The translations under genes and the position numbers were made by a program. From an uncultured bacterium (GTDB lineage: Bacteria; Pseudomonadota; Gammaproteobacteria; Burkholderiales; Burkholderiaceae_E), in contig CAIPGD010000122.1 in the NCBI GenBank assembly GCA_903864485.1, forward strand, positions 1-38,035: 38,035 nucleotides of DNA, read 5' to 3'. Position 1 is the stretch's first letter. Each line of letters starts with the position of its first letter. This document shows, piece by piece, positions 7,838 to 14,805 of the stretch. The notes under the pieces were generated by a model. That model saw only the letters and a program-made list of their open reading frames with translations, searched no databases and was not told the DNA's origin.

Positions 7838-8133
7838 TGGCCCAGTTCAAGGTTTATCATATCGGCGGCGGCTTACTGGTGCTCGATCTGCAAACGGATT
7901 TGATCGAGACAGGTACGCGTGTGGTGGCACCGCTTGTGGCCGTCGCGTCAGGACCAAAGCCCATTGGGCGCTTGGAACCTACCTTTAAAATTGAAGGTGC
8001 AGCCTACGTTCTGCACACGGCAGAGATGGCGGCAATTCCGTCTGCGCTGCTTAAGGCCGAGCCCGTCGCTGATCTGTCCGCCTCGGATTATGAAATCCGC
8101 GGCGCCCTTGATATGGTCTTCTCCGGCTTTTGA
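7837..8133 (+). CDS. ccdB: CcdB-family toxin (gyrase poison)
   Basis: A 98-residue protein, near the usual CcdB length of about 101. It starts MAQFKVYHI and has the GGGLLVLDLQTDLIETGTRVV strand-turn pattern and a VAPLV segment. The DYEIRGALDMVFSGF C-terminus is the part that in CcdB contacts DNA gyrase. CcdB traps the gyrase-DNA cleavage complex; here it would penalise loss of the element. It directly follows ccdA with a one-base overlap, and its stop abuts the stop of the convergent large terminase gene. The pair thus fits precisely into the gap between terL and the gpW-like gene. Confidence 0.9.
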   Translation: MAQFKVYHIGGGLLVLDLQTDLIETGTRVVAPLVAVASGPKPIGRLEPTFKIEGAAYVLHTAEMAAIPSALLKAEPVADLSASDYEIRGALDMVFSGF

Positions 8134-10188
8134 TCATTCCATGTATCTTGGCGTGCTGATCTTCCAGCCACGCCGCCTGGGGGCGGTGATGCGCCCAGCC
8201 TCAGGCGCTGTCGATTTCTCGGGCTCGGCGCTCTGCGTGATGGCCGCCGTTTCCACGCCGGCCTGCTTTTCCAGCTGCCGCCACATGCGTTCGTCGAACC
8301 GATCGGCCCCAAGGATCCAGGCCGCGGCACGGGCATAGACCCGGGTATCGAGGGCCTCGTTGCGCTCGCGCATCTTCTGCCATTCCTGCCGGGAATAGCC
8401 GCGCCGGTCGCGGATGGTGACCAGCTGCTCGGCCACCAGTTGCTTGATCCATTCGCTGTCCGCCCAGTCGGGCAGGTGAATGCTGCCGGCGGGATGCGCC
8501 ACACCTTGTGCGCGATCCTCGTCCGACGGTCGCTCCAGTCGCAGATACCGATAGGTCTCGGCCTTGAAGGTGGCTGTGGCCACACTCCAGAGCCGGGCCC
8601 CGCGCTTGAGTTTGCGCCCATTCACCGTGGCATCGACGAAGGTTGGCCCCGAAACTGGCGTGGCGCGGTTGAACCCTTCCAAACCCTTCACGGGTGCGAC
8701 TTGCGTTATCCCCTGCGCCCGCGCCCAGGCATAAACCGCTGCCGTCTCATAGCCCGTGTCGACCGCGAGCTTCGCCAGCGTCATGATCGCGCCGTGTTCA
8801 TGCGCCCAAGTCTGGCTTAGCAGAGCCGTCAACCTGTCCCAACAGGCCGGATCGTCCGGCCCACCCAGGATCACAATGTGATCGACAAGCCAACTTTCCA
8901 AGCCCCGCCCCCAGGCCCAGACATCGACCTCGATCCGGTCCTTTTGCACATCGGCCCCCGCCGTGAGGAACAGACCGCCTGCGGGGACCTGTGCGCGGAA
9001 CGTCTCACGCCGATCTGCCAGCCGCTGCCATTCGGGTGCGTCGCCGCTTTCAACCCAGGTCTCGCCCAAGAGTGTGTTGCGCGCCGCCCGCAACATCTCC
9101 TCTGAGCCTTGGGCTGCCAGCCAATCCCGCGCGATTTGCTCCCAGCTTTTCCAGCCAATCGGTGAGTAGAGTGCTGAGAGGTGGAACCCGATCGCATTCG
9201 GATCGGCGCTGATCGCCGTTACACGCCATTCCCCCTGCGCGAGCATCTGCGTCTTGTGATGCTCTGCGATGGGGCGCTCGCAGCCTGCGCAGTGATAGGC
9301 TGCTGTTTCGGGTTGCCCCTTCGCCCAGCGTAGGCGCTCGAACTGCAGCCATTGGTGATGACCACAATGCGGGCAGGGCACGAAGTAGCGCCGCTGGTCA
9401 CTGGCCTCGAACTCGCGCTCGATCCGGCTTAGCCCCCGGATGGTCGGTGTCGAGACCATGAACACCTTGCGGCGATGCGCGAAAGTGGTGGTGCGTGCCT
9501 CTGCCAGCGTGACCGGATCGCCTTCCTCGTCCGCTGAAGCTGGATAAGCGTCCACTTCGTCGAGAAACACATATCGCGCAGGCATCGACCGCAGGCCGGT
9601 CGCAGAATTGGCTCCCGTCAGAACCAGGATGCCGCCCGGAAATTCCTTGGACAGCATCGAATTGCCGGCGTCGCGCGAGCGGGCAGGTTGCACGCGCTCT
9701 TTCAGCGCCGGGCTATCCTCAATCAGGGGATCGATCCTGCCCCGCGAAGTCCGCTTGGCCATTTCCACCGTCGGCAGAACTGCCAGCATCGGACCGGGTG
9801 CGTGATGGATGACAAAGCCGATCCAGTTGTTGCCCGCCTCTGTCGCGCCAACCTGTGCGGCCTTCATGAACGAGATGCGCTGCGCTGGGTGGCTTGGCGA
9901 GAGCGCATCCATGACGCCGCGCAGGTAAGGTGTTCGGGCCGTGCGATATTGCCCGGGCTCAGCACTGGCCCGCGACGAAAGCTTGCGGTGCTTGTCCGCC
10001 CATTCCGACACAGTTAGATCCGGATCAGGCCGCATCCCCTGACGCCAGATGCGCAGGATGTCTTGCGCACCCTCGAAGCCGAGGTCGAGGCCTTCGGTTA
10101 AGTCACCCCCACTTAGGCTGTAATCATCGTCTCGCTCATCCAAGCGAGACCCTGAGATCGGCCAAGGCGTCGAGCTGCTGTCTGACAT
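8134..10188 (-). CDS. terL: large terminase subunit, lambda gpA family
   Basis: A 684-residue packaging motor and nuclease (lambda gpA 641). The ATPase region has a modified Walker A in AAQVGATEA (about 110-118), typical of the gpA family, and a Walker B VFLDEVD at 207-213. A CPHCGH...CAGC zinc-ribbon-like cluster lies at about 272-303. The nuclease part begins with LTAGADVQKDRIEVDVWAWG and includes LAVDTGYETAAVYAW. It would cut concatemers at cos and drive DNA into the head. Its start overlaps the small terminase gene by 53 bases; a weak GGAAG precedes the ATG. Gene A-type terminase implies cos packaging. Confidence 0.95.
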   Translation of the reverse strand: MSDSSSTPWPISGSRLDERDDDYSLSGGDLTEGLDLGFEGAQDILRIWRQGMRPDPDLTVSEWADKHRKLSSRASAEPGQYRTARTPYLRGVMDALSPSHPAQRISFMKAAQVGATEAGNNWIGFVIHHAPGPMLAVLPTVEMAKRTSRGRIDPLIEDSPALKERVQPARSRDAGNSMLSKEFPGGILVLTGANSATGLRSMPARYVFLDEVDAYPASADEEGDPVTLAEARTTTFAHRRKVFMVSTPTIRGLSRIEREFEASDQRRYFVPCPHCGHHQWLQFERLRWAKGQPETAAYHCAGCERPIAEHHKTQMLAQGEWRVTAISADPNAIGFHLSALYSPIGWKSWEQIARDWLAAQGSEEMLRAARNTLLGETWVESGDAPEWQRLADRRETFRAQVPAGGLFLTAGADVQKDRIEVDVWAWGRGLESWLVDHIVILGGPDDPACWDRLTALLSQTWAHEHGAIMTLAKLAVDTGYETAAVYAWARAQGITQVAPVKGLEGFNRATPVSGPTFVDATVNGRKLKRGARLWSVATATFKAETYRYLRLERPSDEDRAQGVAHPAGSIHLPDWADSEWIKQLVAEQLVTIRDRRGYSRQEWQKMRERNEALDTRVYARAAAWILGADRFDERMWRQLEKQAGVETAAITQSAEPEKSTAPEAGRITAPRRRGWKISTPRYME

Positions 10189-10690
10189 GGGCTTCCAGCA
10201 CCCTTTGCAGGATCGCAGTCTCGATCGTCACCGCCGCACCGGATGCCTTCTCCATTTCTGCGGATAACTGGGCCGCCATGAGGGCCGCCACGCGGGTGGG
10301 CCAGGTGACCCAGACGTCACGCTCTTGGCGCGCGAGGCGAAACACGAGCGTCTCGGTGCGGGCGCGATCTACCAGCACTCCCTTCTTCTTCTGGATCGAC
10401 AGCTGCCGTTCCTGCGCCTGATAGACTGTGAGCGCTGTGCGCGCTTTAAGGTAGGAGGTGCTTTCGCCGGTTCCGGAGACGGTTGGCCCCTCTTGGGCCG
10501 CACCGAACCCGCCTCTTGAGCGCATCTGCTGATCTGGATCCGTCGCAGCGTTTCGGCGCGCATCGGATGCGACCGCGTTGATCGACCCATCGGCAAACAG
10601 CACCAGCCGGCCGTTGTTGCGTGCTTTTTGCACGGCCCCGCGCGAGAGGCCCGCGTGGATGGCATAGGCGCGTTCGGACATACCTTCCAT
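10136..10690 (-). CDS. terS: small terminase subunit, lambda Nu1-like
   Basis: A 184-residue protein with an N-terminal helix-turn-helix-like segment (MSERAYAIHAGLSRGAVQKARNNGR split over residues 4-28) for DNA recognition, as in Nu1. A long helical region follows (about 80-120, rich in Glu, Arg and Gln) for oligomerisation. The C-terminal part would bind large terminase. ATG 10690 is used; the ATG three codons later has GGAAGG almost touching it and is the main alternative. It is the first gene of the late operon and lies next to the divergent control region at 10691-10829, where a cos site would be expected. Confidence 0.82.
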   Translation of the reverse strand: MEGMSERAYAIHAGLSRGAVQKARNNGRLVLFADGSINAVASDARRNAATDPDQQMRSRGGFGAAQEGPTVSGTGESTSYLKARTALTVYQAQERQLSIQKKKGVLVDRARTETLVFRLARQERDVWVTWPTRVAALMAAQLSAEMEKASGAAVTIETAILQRVLEAHVRQQLDALADLRVSLG

Positions 10691-10829
10691 GTGGCTTAGC
10701 CTGTCATCAACATATTGGTAATAAACACAAATATGAATTTATTGAGTTGATTACACTCCGCGGTAGAGCGATTCTTGGGTCCAAGAAACGGGTGCTTCGC
10801 ACCCCCTCAGCCTAGGATTGGAGACCACC
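10691..10829. promoter_or_regulatory. divergent control region, possible cos site
   Basis: A non-coding gap between the minus-strand packaging operon and the plus-strand small-gene operon. The part at 10705-10755 is strongly AT-rich and is the likely promoter zone. A perfect dyad TTCTTGG-GT-CCAAGAA lies at 10772-10787, and a GGGTGC-TTC-GCACCC hairpin at 10790-10804. The first resembles an operator or the symmetric cosN nicking site, which in lambda lies just ahead of Nu1. The role is inferred from position only. Confidence 0.5.
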
Positions 10830-11048
10830 ATGCGCGCGCAAGAAAAGATGGGTCACAGCTTGATGAGCGATGGCTGGCAGAACCACACCAGCCCCGCGCA
10901 AGAGCGGGTGAACTGGGTGATGCAAGAGGTGATGTCTGGCCGCATGAGCCACGACCGCGGGAGGGTCGAGATGGCCCGCGCCCACGAGATGATGCGCGAA
11001 GAGACCCGCGCCAGAACCACCCACCCCGAGCACAGTTGGGAGGCGTGA
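10830..11048 (+). CDS. small phage protein, unknown
   Basis: A 72-residue, highly polar protein rich in Met, Arg, Glu and His, beginning MRAQEKMGHSLMSDGWQNH. It contains a QERVNWVMQEVMSGRM helix and a HEMMREETRARTTH tail. A purine-rich AGGATTGGAG precedes the ATG. No family recognised. It is the first gene of the plus-strand cluster divergent from the terminase operon, and its stop lies two bases before the next start. A small regulatory or structural accessory role is possible but unproven. Confidence 0.6.
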   Translation: MRAQEKMGHSLMSDGWQNHTSPAQERVNWVMQEVMSGRMSHDRGRVEMARAHEMMREETRARTTHPEHSWEA

Positions 11049-11050
11049 AG

Positions 11051-11335
11051 ATGAGCACGCGCGCCCAGATCGCTATTCAGACCGGACCGGAGCAATGGGC
11101 ACATGTCTATGTCCATTACGACGGTTACCCGTCGTACATGCTGCCCGCGCTGGCGCCGTGGGCGCCCGAGGACATCCTCGCCGCCCGCGAAATCCGGCAG
11201 GTCCGGGCTGACGTGCTCGACTGCTTCGATCCGCCCCGAGCGCCTCGCACCCTGCCGTGCCCAACTTGCGAACTGTCCCATCTCTACGTCTGGCAGGATT
11301 GCAAATGGGTCCATGCAACGGCTTCGGGCGGTTGA
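11051..11335 (+). CDS. conserved phage-type hypothetical protein
   Basis: A 94-residue protein starting MSTRAQIAIQTG followed by HVYVHYDGYPSYMLPALAPW, a pattern seen in hypothetical proteins of many phages and mobile elements. A CPTCELSHLYVW segment near residue 77 has one CxxC pair. GGGAGG (11038-11043) precedes the start by seven bases and overlaps the end of the upstream gene, so the two are co-translated. Function unknown. Confidence 0.72.
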   Translation: MSTRAQIAIQTGPEQWAHVYVHYDGYPSYMLPALAPWAPEDILAAREIRQVRADVLDCFDPPRAPRTLPCPTCELSHLYVWQDCKWVHATASGG

Positions 11336-11437
11336 TGATAAAGCAATGATATTGCTCATATTTTACTACGATAATCGGCGCTGCAGAGTGAATGTCATCG
11401 CACCAAAACGATGCAACTCACCTGAAAGGCCCAAGCC

Positions 11438-11785
11438 ATGACCAACCCGACGGCCACCCTGATCGCCGATTTCCGCACCGCCGCTGAAGAGATCGAAGCC
11501 CGCCTCACGCCCAGCGCTTGCGCCACGATCGCCTCGCACAACTGGATCGTCATCGACGACTTCGGACCCCTGACCTTCACGCTTGCGCCTGAAGGCACGA
11601 AACACCGCGCCACCTGCACGGGCCATGGCCGCGCGCATGAGGTGAACCGCTTCACGAAAGCAGATGCCGAGCACCTCGCCCGCGCCTGCAACGCCCGCGC
11701 TGCCTTCTGGGCAGACGCCGCGCGCGACGAGGCCGCCACGCTCCGCCGTCACATAGCCACGCTCGAAGCTCTCAGCGCCGCCTGA
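11438..11785 (+). CDS. hypothetical protein in small-gene cluster
   Basis: A 115-residue protein with a helical start (TLIADFRTAAEEIEARL), a central beta-rich part (WIVIDDFGPLTFTLAPEGTKHRATC) and a helical, Ala-rich end. AAAGG lies upstream of the ATG. No family recognised. It lies 102 bases after the preceding gene; that gap is AT-rich and could hold a secondary promoter. Codon use is typical of the GC-rich phage block around it. Confidence 0.65.
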   Translation: MTNPTATLIADFRTAAEEIEARLTPSACATIASHNWIVIDDFGPLTFTLAPEGTKHRATCTGHGRAHEVNRFTKADAEHLARACNARAAFWADAARDEAATLRRHIATLEALSAA

Positions 11786-11840
11786 GCCCCAACCGGCGGG
11801 GCCGAGCGCCCCGCCCGCGCCCATCACGAGGATCCCGACC

Positions 11841-12242
11841 ATGACCACGCACGCCATCCTGCCCAGCCGCAACGAGGATTACGGCTTCTTCCGCAGCCTG
11901 ACTGTCTGCCCAGAGCGCGACCGCCGCAGCGCGCAGGTCTGGACACTCGCCTCGCGCATGATCGCAGAATCCATGCACGCTGACAGCGAAGACGAGATGA
12001 TCGGTATCCGCGACTTCCTCGACAGCAACATGGGCCGCCACTTCGCCGACGATGTCGTCGGCAACATGACCGGCTGCAACATCGGGCTCGAGGCGGCGGT
12101 CAACTCCGCGATCCGCCGCTGGCAGGACTGGCGCATTGACCGCAAGACCGAGCGCGAGCACGGCATCCCCGCGGGGCTGCCGTACCTGACCGGCTGGGTG
12201 CAGCATTTTGCGGTGACGGCCGCGATGGCTGAGAGCGACTGA
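11841..12242 (+). CDS. hypothetical phage-type protein
   Basis: A 133-residue protein beginning MTTHAILPSRNEDYGFFRSL, mostly helical with a conserved-looking DFLDSNMGRHFADDVVGNM centre and a WRIDRKTEREHGIPAGLPYL segment. GAGGA precedes the start. I do not recognise a family with a known role, though similar small proteins accompany DUF3489 genes in alphaproteobacterial elements, as here. It is co-directional with its neighbours and separated from them by 37-55 bases. Confidence 0.65.
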   Translation: MTTHAILPSRNEDYGFFRSLTVCPERDRRSAQVWTLASRMIAESMHADSEDEMIGIRDFLDSNMGRHFADDVVGNMTGCNIGLEAAVNSAIRRWQDWRIDRKTEREHGIPAGLPYLTGWVQHFAVTAAMAESD

Positions 12243-12279
12243 CCCATCCCCGACATTCCCATCACGACAGGAGGCCCAG

Positions 12280-12852
12280 ATGCCAAAGCTCACCGATACG
12301 CAGTCCATCATCCTCAGCCGCGCCGCCACCCGCCCCTACAATATTGCGATGCCGCTACCCGAAGGATTGGCTGGTGCCGCCGCGAAGATGGTGGTGGCCA
12401 AAATGATCGAACGCGGCTGGCTCGAAGAGGTCGAGGCCAACCTGCGCAAGAGTGAGCCGCTCTGGCGCGAGACCGGTGACGGTCATGGCACCACGCTGAT
12501 TGCCACCGAGGCCGGACTTGCAGCGGTCGGCATTGAACCGGTTGTAGCAAGTGCGGTGGCCAATTTGCGCAAGGCGGCGCAGGCTGTGGCACTGAAAGGT
12601 GCGCCTGAAGTACCCGTTGACCCTTCACCCAAAAGCACAGTCATCCGTACCGGCACCAAGCAGGCGCAGATCATTGCACTTTTGCAAAGGCCCGAAGGCG
12701 CATCCATCGGCGAGATCGTCGCCTTGACGGGCTGGGCACAACACAGCGCGCGCGGGATGATTTCTGCTGGGTTGAAGAAAAAACTGGGTCTACCCATCGC
12801 TTCAAGAAAGGTTGATGGGCGCGGGACAGTCTACAGGTTGGACGCGGCATGA
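12280..12852 (+). CDS. DUF3489 domain protein, winged-helix-like
   Basis: A 190-residue protein. The N-terminal half (LTDTQSIILSRAATRPYNIAMPLPEGL) and the C-terminal half (KQAQIIALLQRPEGASIGEIVALTGWAQHSARGMISAGLKKKLG in segments from about 128) are characteristic of DUF3489 proteins. That C-terminal part looks like a winged-helix DNA-binding domain, so a regulatory role is plausible. AGGAGG lies just ahead of the ATG. It ends the plus-strand cluster and is convergent with the small membrane protein gene at 12861-13070, with eight bases between the stops. Confidence 0.8.
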   Translation: MPKLTDTQSIILSRAATRPYNIAMPLPEGLAGAAAKMVVAKMIERGWLEEVEANLRKSEPLWRETGDGHGTTLIATEAGLAAVGIEPVVASAVANLRKAAQAVALKGAPEVPVDPSPKSTVIRTGTKQAQIIALLQRPEGASIGEIVALTGWAQHSARGMISAGLKKKLGLPIASRKVDGRGTVYRLDAA

Positions 12853-12860
12853 CCCCGTGC

Positions 12861-13070
12861 TCATAGCCAATAGTCAAAAAACCTGCGCAGTGCATAGCTG
12901 CGCAGCAAAGACAGGCCGGTGAAGACCGCGCTTATCGCGAGGTTATCGCTGAGGCTGACTTTGAGCCCGAACCATGGGAACACGATCCCCTGCGTCGCGA
13001 CTGCAATTAAATAGCCCAATGTGACGTTGGCGCCGGCCTCTATCAGGGAAATTTTGCGCAACTGGGTCAT
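12861..13070 (-). CDS. small membrane protein (DUF7220-like)
   Basis: A 69-residue protein with two membrane segments (about 13-33 and 43-60) and a short basic C-terminus ending in RRFFDYWL. The start MTQLRKISLIEAGANVTLGY matches a family of small membrane proteins found next to methyltransferase genes in alphaproteobacterial prophages. Its start overlaps the stop of the ParB-methyltransferase gene by four bases (ATGA), so it is the second gene of that operon. Function unknown. Confidence 0.72.
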   Translation of the reverse strand: MTQLRKISLIEAGANVTLGYLIAVATQGIVFPWFGLKVSLSDNLAISAVFTGLSLLRSYALRRFFDYWL

Positions 13071-14329
13071 GCTGCCAGCCTCTTTACTTTCAAAGCTTCG
13101 AAGCTCTCTCCGGTTTCTGCCAACACAGCCTCTTTGCCCGTGAACGACTGCCAGCGCTCGATGGCGACGTCGACATAGACCGGGTTCAGTTCGATCCCGA
13201 AGCAGACACGGCCCGTCGTCTCGGCGGCAATCAGGGTGGTGCCAGATCCCATGAAAGGCTCATAGATCGCTTGGCCGGGGCTGGAATTGTTCAGGATGGG
13301 TCGGCGCATGCATTCCACCGGCTTTTGCGTACCATGCACGGTGGTCGCGTCCTGATCCTTGCTTGCGATCTGCCAGAGCGTTGTCTGCTTGCGGTCGCCC
13401 GCCCAGTGCCCCTTGCCCTTGGCGCGGACTGCATACCAGCAGGGCTCATGCTGCCAGTGATAGTCTCCTCGGCTTAAAACCAGCCGGTCCTTGGCCCAGA
13501 TGATCTGCGACCGGATAGCGAAGCCCGCCGCCGTCAAGCTCTCTGCGACCGTGGCCGCATGCAGTGCGCCGTGCCAGATATAGGCGACATCGCCAGGAAA
13601 GAGCGACCAGGCCTCGCGCCAGTCTGCGCGGTCGTCATTCAGCACCTTGCCGGTGCGTTTGGTCTTGGCCGCACCTGCCTGATTGCGCCAAGACGGATCG
13701 TATTCCACACCGTAAGGTGGGTCGGTCACCATCAATAACGGGCGAACATCACCCAACACCTTTCCGACTGTGTCGGCTGCTGTGCTATCGCCGCAGACAA
13801 GCCGGTGTTGCCCGAGGTGCCAAAGATCGCCAGGTTCCGACACCGGCGTAACCGGAGGTTCTGGAACATCGTTCTCTCCTTCGACCGGACCTTCATCGCC
13901 CAGCGCCTCGGGATCTCGAAGAAGAGCGTCGAGGTCGTCGTCGGAGAAGCCAAGCAAACCAAGGTCGAAATCTTCCGCCAGCAATCCCGCGATCTCGTTG
14001 CGAAGCATCGCCTCGTCCCATTCGCCCAATTCCGTCAATTTGTTGTCGGCGATCCGATAGGCGCGGCGTTCGGCTTCGTCGAGGTGGCTCAGCCGGATCA
14101 CCGGCACCTCGGTCAGGCCCAGCAGGGTGGCAGCCAGCACCCGACCATGGCCGGAAATCAGCTCGCCATCGTCTGCCACCATGCACGGCACGGTCCAGCC
14201 AAACTTGGCCATGCTGGCAGCGATCTTCGCCACCTGATCATCGCCGTGCATCTTGGCATTGCCGGCATAGGGGCGCAGCCGTGCAATCGGCCAGATCTCG
14301 ATCTGGCTCGGCGCGAAGACGAGGTCCAT
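13067..14329 (-). CDS. ParB-like domain fused to beta-class DNA methyltransferase
   Basis: A 420-residue fusion. Residues about 10-115 form a ParB/Srx-like domain (GELISGHGRVLAATLLG at 55-71, then RIADNKLTELGEWD). From about 165 comes a DNA methyltransferase with DPPYG at 203-207 and the AdoMet motif FMGSGTT at 359-365. Catalytic motif before AdoMet motif is the beta order, as in N6-adenine or N4-cytosine enzymes such as CcrM. Such orphan enzymes in phages protect against host restriction or time replication. ATG 14329 is preferred over GTG 14374, because the latter lies inside a terminator-like hairpin. It is unrelated to the DISARM methyltransferase. Confidence 0.9.
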   Translation of the reverse strand: MDLVFAPSQIEIWPIARLRPYAGNAKMHGDDQVAKIAASMAKFGWTVPCMVADDGELISGHGRVLAATLLGLTEVPVIRLSHLDEAERRAYRIADNKLTELGEWDEAMLRNEIAGLLAEDFDLGLLGFSDDDLDALLRDPEALGDEGPVEGENDVPEPPVTPVSEPGDLWHLGQHRLVCGDSTAADTVGKVLGDVRPLLMVTDPPYGVEYDPSWRNQAGAAKTKRTGKVLNDDRADWREAWSLFPGDVAYIWHGALHAATVAESLTAAGFAIRSQIIWAKDRLVLSRGDYHWQHEPCWYAVRAKGKGHWAGDRKQTTLWQIASKDQDATTVHGTQKPVECMRRPILNNSSPGQAIYEPFMGSGTTLIAAETTGRVCFGIELNPVYVDVAIERWQSFTGKEAVLAETGESFEALKVKRLAA

Positions 14330-14357
14330 GGGGCTGTTCTCAGGTTTTTGGGGAGAC

Positions 14358-14394
14358 AAAACAAAAGCGCCCACGAGGTCTAACCTCTGGGCGC
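14358..14394 (-). terminator. intrinsic terminator or attenuator ahead of the methyltransferase
   Basis: On the minus strand, GCGCCCA...TGGGCGC arms (14388-14394 with 14367-14373) enclose a second paired segment ACCTC/GAGGT with a 3-base loop and one bulged base. The hairpin is followed by TTTTGTTTTG. It would end transcripts arriving from drmB. It also lies in the leader of the methyltransferase gene that starts at 14329, so it may act as an attenuator for that gene. Confidence 0.78.
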
Positions 14395-14411
14395 AATTCT
14401 TCTATGATCAA

Positions 14412-14441
14412 GGGGTACGTCAACGGGGGCAGCTTTGTCAA
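14412..14441 (-). promoter_or_regulatory. candidate sigma-70 promoter for the methyltransferase operon
   Basis: On the minus strand a consensus TTGACA (14441-14436) is followed after 18 bases by TACCCC (14417-14412). The -35 is good; the -10 is poor, which is common in GC-rich alphaproteobacteria. Transcription from here would run into the hairpin at 14358-14394 before the methyltransferase start. A second TTGACG lies at 14423-14418. Confidence 0.35.
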
Positions 14442-14805
14442 ATGAAAAATGCGCGCGGATTCAAAGGCTTTGCTGGTGGTGGCTTCTGCTGGCTTGCTTT
14501 GGCTCAGGTGGCTTGCGCACATTGGATCCGCTGGATTCCGCAAAAGAATCCAGCACGCCGAGATCGTGGTTCCGCAAGCCATTGATAATGAGTCGCTTTT
14601 CCCGAGATCGCCGGGCAGGTGGCTTCCGCCTGGATTCCCCGGTGAAAAAGCCATTCGCTAGCGAAATGCCGCACTGAGCCCCCCCGTATACGACTGGGGT
14701 CGGGGAGGAACCATACCAGGGGGGCAGGAGCACGAGGGTCCGAAAGAGTTTTCTCCCCGAGTGCGCAGTTTCGAAGATGCGCGGAGGCGTGCAATCACAG
14801 GCTCA
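14442..14805. other. non-coding stretch downstream of drmB
   Basis: I see no convincing gene; short frames here lack homology and ribosome sites. It holds a perfect 9-bp inverted repeat GCTGGATTC/GAATCCAGC with a 7-base loop (14530-14554). A decamer CAGGTGGCTT is repeated directly at 14505-14514 and 14616-14625, and C/G runs lie near 14680-14725. It is the left flank of the DISARM block and may contain the junction where that block joined the phage genome. In many class 1 systems drmC would lie here; it is absent. Confidence 0.5.

Noticed and set aside
14435..14677. 80-residue plus-strand frame downstream of drmB
   Set aside because: No ribosome site, odd composition, no family; it looks like a chance frame in non-coding DNA.
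14504..14794. Minus-strand frame at the place where drmC might be expected
   Set aside because: 97 residues or fewer, no PLD motif and no resemblance to DrmC.
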